Assembly: GCA_018240525.1 (NCBI GenBank)
Contig: JAFEFN010000014.1
Location: 854,487 to 918,486 of the forward strand
DNA length: 64,000 nucleotides
From: Pseudomonadota bacterium
Lineage (GTDB): Bacteria > Pseudomonadota > Gammaproteobacteria > Steroidobacterales > Steroidobacteraceae
Direction: 5' to 3'
The notes beneath the pieces were generated by a model, which saw nothing but the letters and a program-made list of their open reading frames with translations, ran no database searches and was not told where the DNA came from. The position numbers and the translations under genes are program-made. This document shows positions 62,578 through 64,000 of this stretch, in pieces. The stretch's first letter is position 1. Every line of letters starts with the position of its first letter.

Positions 62578-62612
62578 GTCTGCGCACGTGGGCAGACGGC
62601 ATGTTTCTTGTA
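62578..62612 (+). promoter_or_regulatory. Inverted repeat and weak sigma-54-like element before the secreted protein
   Basis: GTCTGC-N8-GCAGAC (62578-62597) is a perfect inverted repeat abutting CGGCATG-TTTC-TTGTA (62597-62612), which fits TGGCACG-N4-TTGCA with three mismatches including the -12 C. If used, transcription would start near 62624, 42 bases before the ATG, a leader length similar to the FN3 protein gene. The -12 mismatch makes it doubtful. Confidence 0.3.
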
Positions 62613-62665
62613 TGTTAACTGCGATGCCACGCATGACCGACCGCTCTTCGACAAAGGTATCTCGC

Positions 62666-63796
62666 ATGATCCATCCCCACCGCGACCGCGCGTGCGCGCT
62701 CGTCAAAGTCCTCGCCCCGCTGGCCGCAGCGCTCACTGCGACGGCGACACTCGCCGCCCCGAGCGTGCAGCAGGTGAGCGGTGCGCTCGACCACAACGCC
62801 ACCATCACGATCACCGGCAGCGGGTTCGGCGCCAAGCCGACCTCCGCGCCGATCCTCTGGGACAACGCGACCGGCAAGAAGATGTCGGACAAGTGGGACG
62901 GCGCCTGGCCGGACAAGCTGCCGGGCTTCAACACCCAGTACTACGGGCCCATGCGCGGGGTGAAGCCGCCGCACGAGCATGACACCCGCTTCATCGCCGG
63001 CGCCCATGAGTCCAACCAGGGTGCCGACGCAGGCTATGCGGTCGTTTTCTATAAGGTCGTCACCGTGGAGCCTTCCTCTTACATCTACGTGAGCTGGTAC
63101 CAAGTGGCCGACCGGCTGTGGAACTTCGGCGGCGACAACAACTTCAAGACCTTCGTGTACTCGGTGTGCTGCGGTGCGTACTCCGAACCCTACTGGTACA
63201 CGATGTACGGCCCACCGCACCCGAACAGCAACACGGACAAGGGGCTGGTGTGGGCGATCAACGGCCAGCAGCTGGCGAACCCCGACCGCAACGGCAAGAA
63301 CGCTTGGTGGAAGCCGGCGGTCAACCCGACGGCCGGTCAGTGGTCCAAGGTGGAGATGGCCATCAAGCTGAGCGGCCAGGCGGACGGCTACGTCAAGCAG
63401 TGGGAGAACGGGCGCCTGGTCATCGACTACGCGGGGCCGACGGACCCCTGGCCCGGCGACCAGCGCACCGTCGCCATCGGCGGGTATGCGCGCATGCAGG
63501 GCTTTGCCAACAACTGGCGCTACTTTGACGACGTCTACATCGATACCACCCTCGCCCGCGTGGTGCTCGCGGACAAGCCGGTGCTGAGCGATGCGACCAT
63601 CGTCGAAAACCAGATCCCGAGCCTCTGGAACGATGGCTCCATCAGCGCCACCGTGAACCTCGGCAAGTTCAAGCAGGGACAGACCGCCTACCTGATCGTG
63701 GTCGACCCCGACGGCACGCCCAGCAACGGCGCGGCGGTGACCGCCGGCGGCACCGCCGCCCAGCCCACCCCGCCGCCAGGGGTGGCGGTGGACTGA
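62666..63796 (+). CDS. Secreted lectin-like protein with IPT/TIG-type N-terminus
   Basis: 376 residues. The ATG at 62666 gives a signal peptide (ALVKVLAPLAAALTATATLAAPS) and has AAAGG upstream; in-frame starts further upstream exist at 62573 and 62624. About 25-60 is an IPT/TIG-like strand set (VQQVSGALDHNATITITGSGFG). The bulk (about 80-320) is an aromatic-rich beta-sandwich like concanavalin-type lectins or polysaccharide lyases (YYGPMRG, VSWYQVADRLWNFGGDNNFKTFVY, GQWSKVEMAIKLSG, NWRYFDDVYID). It ends in a short beta region. A glycan-binding or lyase function at the cell surface is likely but unproven. Confidence 0.8.
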   Translation: MIHPHRDRACALVKVLAPLAAALTATATLAAPSVQQVSGALDHNATITITGSGFGAKPTSAPILWDNATGKKMSDKWDGAWPDKLPGFNTQYYGPMRGVKPPHEHDTRFIAGAHESNQGADAGYAVVFYKVVTVEPSSYIYVSWYQVADRLWNFGGDNNFKTFVYSVCCGAYSEPYWYTMYGPPHPNSNTDKGLVWAINGQQLANPDRNGKNAWWKPAVNPTAGQWSKVEMAIKLSGQADGYVKQWENGRLVIDYAGPTDPWPGDQRTVAIGGYARMQGFANNWRYFDDVYIDTTLARVVLADKPVLSDATIVENQIPSLWNDGSISATVNLGKFKQGQTAYLIVVDPDGTPSNGAAVTAGGTAAQPTPPPGVAVD

Positions 63797-63842
63797 AGAG
63801 CTGCACGTTCTGCCGGCGCGGCGCGCCCAGACTGCAGCGGTA

Positions 63843-64000
63843 CTAGCCCATGTGCCGGTCGGTCCACTTGATCGCCATCTGCATTTTCGGCCAGCGGGCC
63901 TTGGGGTTTACGGCGGCAGCCCACCCCGCGATCTGCCCGTCCTGATCCGGACCCTCCGGCGCCGTGCCGTTCTCATCGGTCCACCGTGCGTCGGTCGCCG
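63843..64000 (-). CDS. C-terminal fragment of an unidentified gene
   Basis: From the right edge to a TAG at 63843-63845 the minus strand is open for 52 codons, with a Trp/Lys-rich sequence including ARWTDENGTAPEG, IAGWAAAVNPKARWPKMQ and ending MAIKWTDRHMG. The 5' part lies outside the window. I recognise no family. Tail-to-tail with the secreted lectin-like gene, the two stops 46 bases apart. Confidence 0.5.
   Translation of the reverse strand, partial: ATDARWTDENGTAPEGPDQDGQIAGWAAAVNPKARWPKMQMAIKWTDRHMG

Overview
The window is very GC-rich bacterial DNA, almost fully coding, with no rRNA, tRNA, insertion sequence or CRISPR array that I can see. TonB-dependent receptor, lipoprotein lipoboxes, SrkA kinase, a GlrK-QseG-GlrR operon and a PEP-CTERM/XrtA-type PrsR regulator with its sugar transferase point to a gram-negative proteobacterium. 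My inference is a Gammaproteobacterium near the Xanthomonadales/Nevskiales/Steroidobacteraceae. Because of the GC bias, most long open frames are antisense or out-of-frame shadows of real genes and are left out. No gene-free stretch exceeds 300 bases; the largest gaps (about 260-280 bases, around 53.9, 59.7 and 62.5 kb) are described below.

Region 1 (1-7.8 kb): a minus-strand operon of nitrilase-family amidohydrolase, TonB-dependent receptor, TPR-sulfotransferase and MFS transporter (cut by the window edge). It diverges from a MocR-type regulator whose PLP site is eroded, and two CTGGACC-type direct repeats lie between them. Region 2 (7.8-19.4 kb): a gamma-butyrobetaine-hydroxylase-like dioxygenase coupled to an HD-domain protein, a DoxX-like membrane protein coupled to a Tat-leader aminotransferase, a DDAH-like hydrolase, a DUF4126 membrane protein, a small catabolic set (EthD, two LLM oxidoreductases, SnoaL-like, GST), a PsiF-repeat protein, a DUF885 lipoprotein and a fluoride channel. 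Region 3 (19.4-33.7 kb): a CoA-transferase / crotonase / PaaY group, an M28 peptidase, a large PAS-GAF-GGDEF-EAL protein, a lipoprotein, srkA divergent from galE, and the glrK-qseG-glrR operon.

Region 4 (33.7-43.8 kb): a polysaccharide operon (PEP-CTERM-type sugar transferase, PrsR, OafA/SGNH acyltransferase) headed by a perfect CRP-type site, followed by a 1,622-residue secreted beta-propeller/FN3 protein. That protein has its own sigma-54-type promoter, which makes it a candidate target of the adjacent PrsR. Region 5 (43.8-63.8 kb): a cell-surface glycan cluster. It has an ABC exporter (Wzm/Wzt) in one tight operon with a CDP-sugar module (short-chain epimerase, 3,5-epimerase-like, DUF4910 peptidase-like, RfbF). 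Around it lie a C-methyltransferase, four glycosyltransferases, two acyltransferases, an aspartyl-hydroxylase-like protein, two SAM methyltransferases, a PIG-L deacetylase and a secreted lectin-like protein. A fragment of a further minus-strand gene enters at the right edge.

The most interesting candidates are the MocR-like/nitrilase/receptor/sulfotransferase locus, the dioxygenase-HD pair, the PrsR/sigma-54 link to the FN3 protein, and the CDP-sugar module containing a peptidase-like protein.
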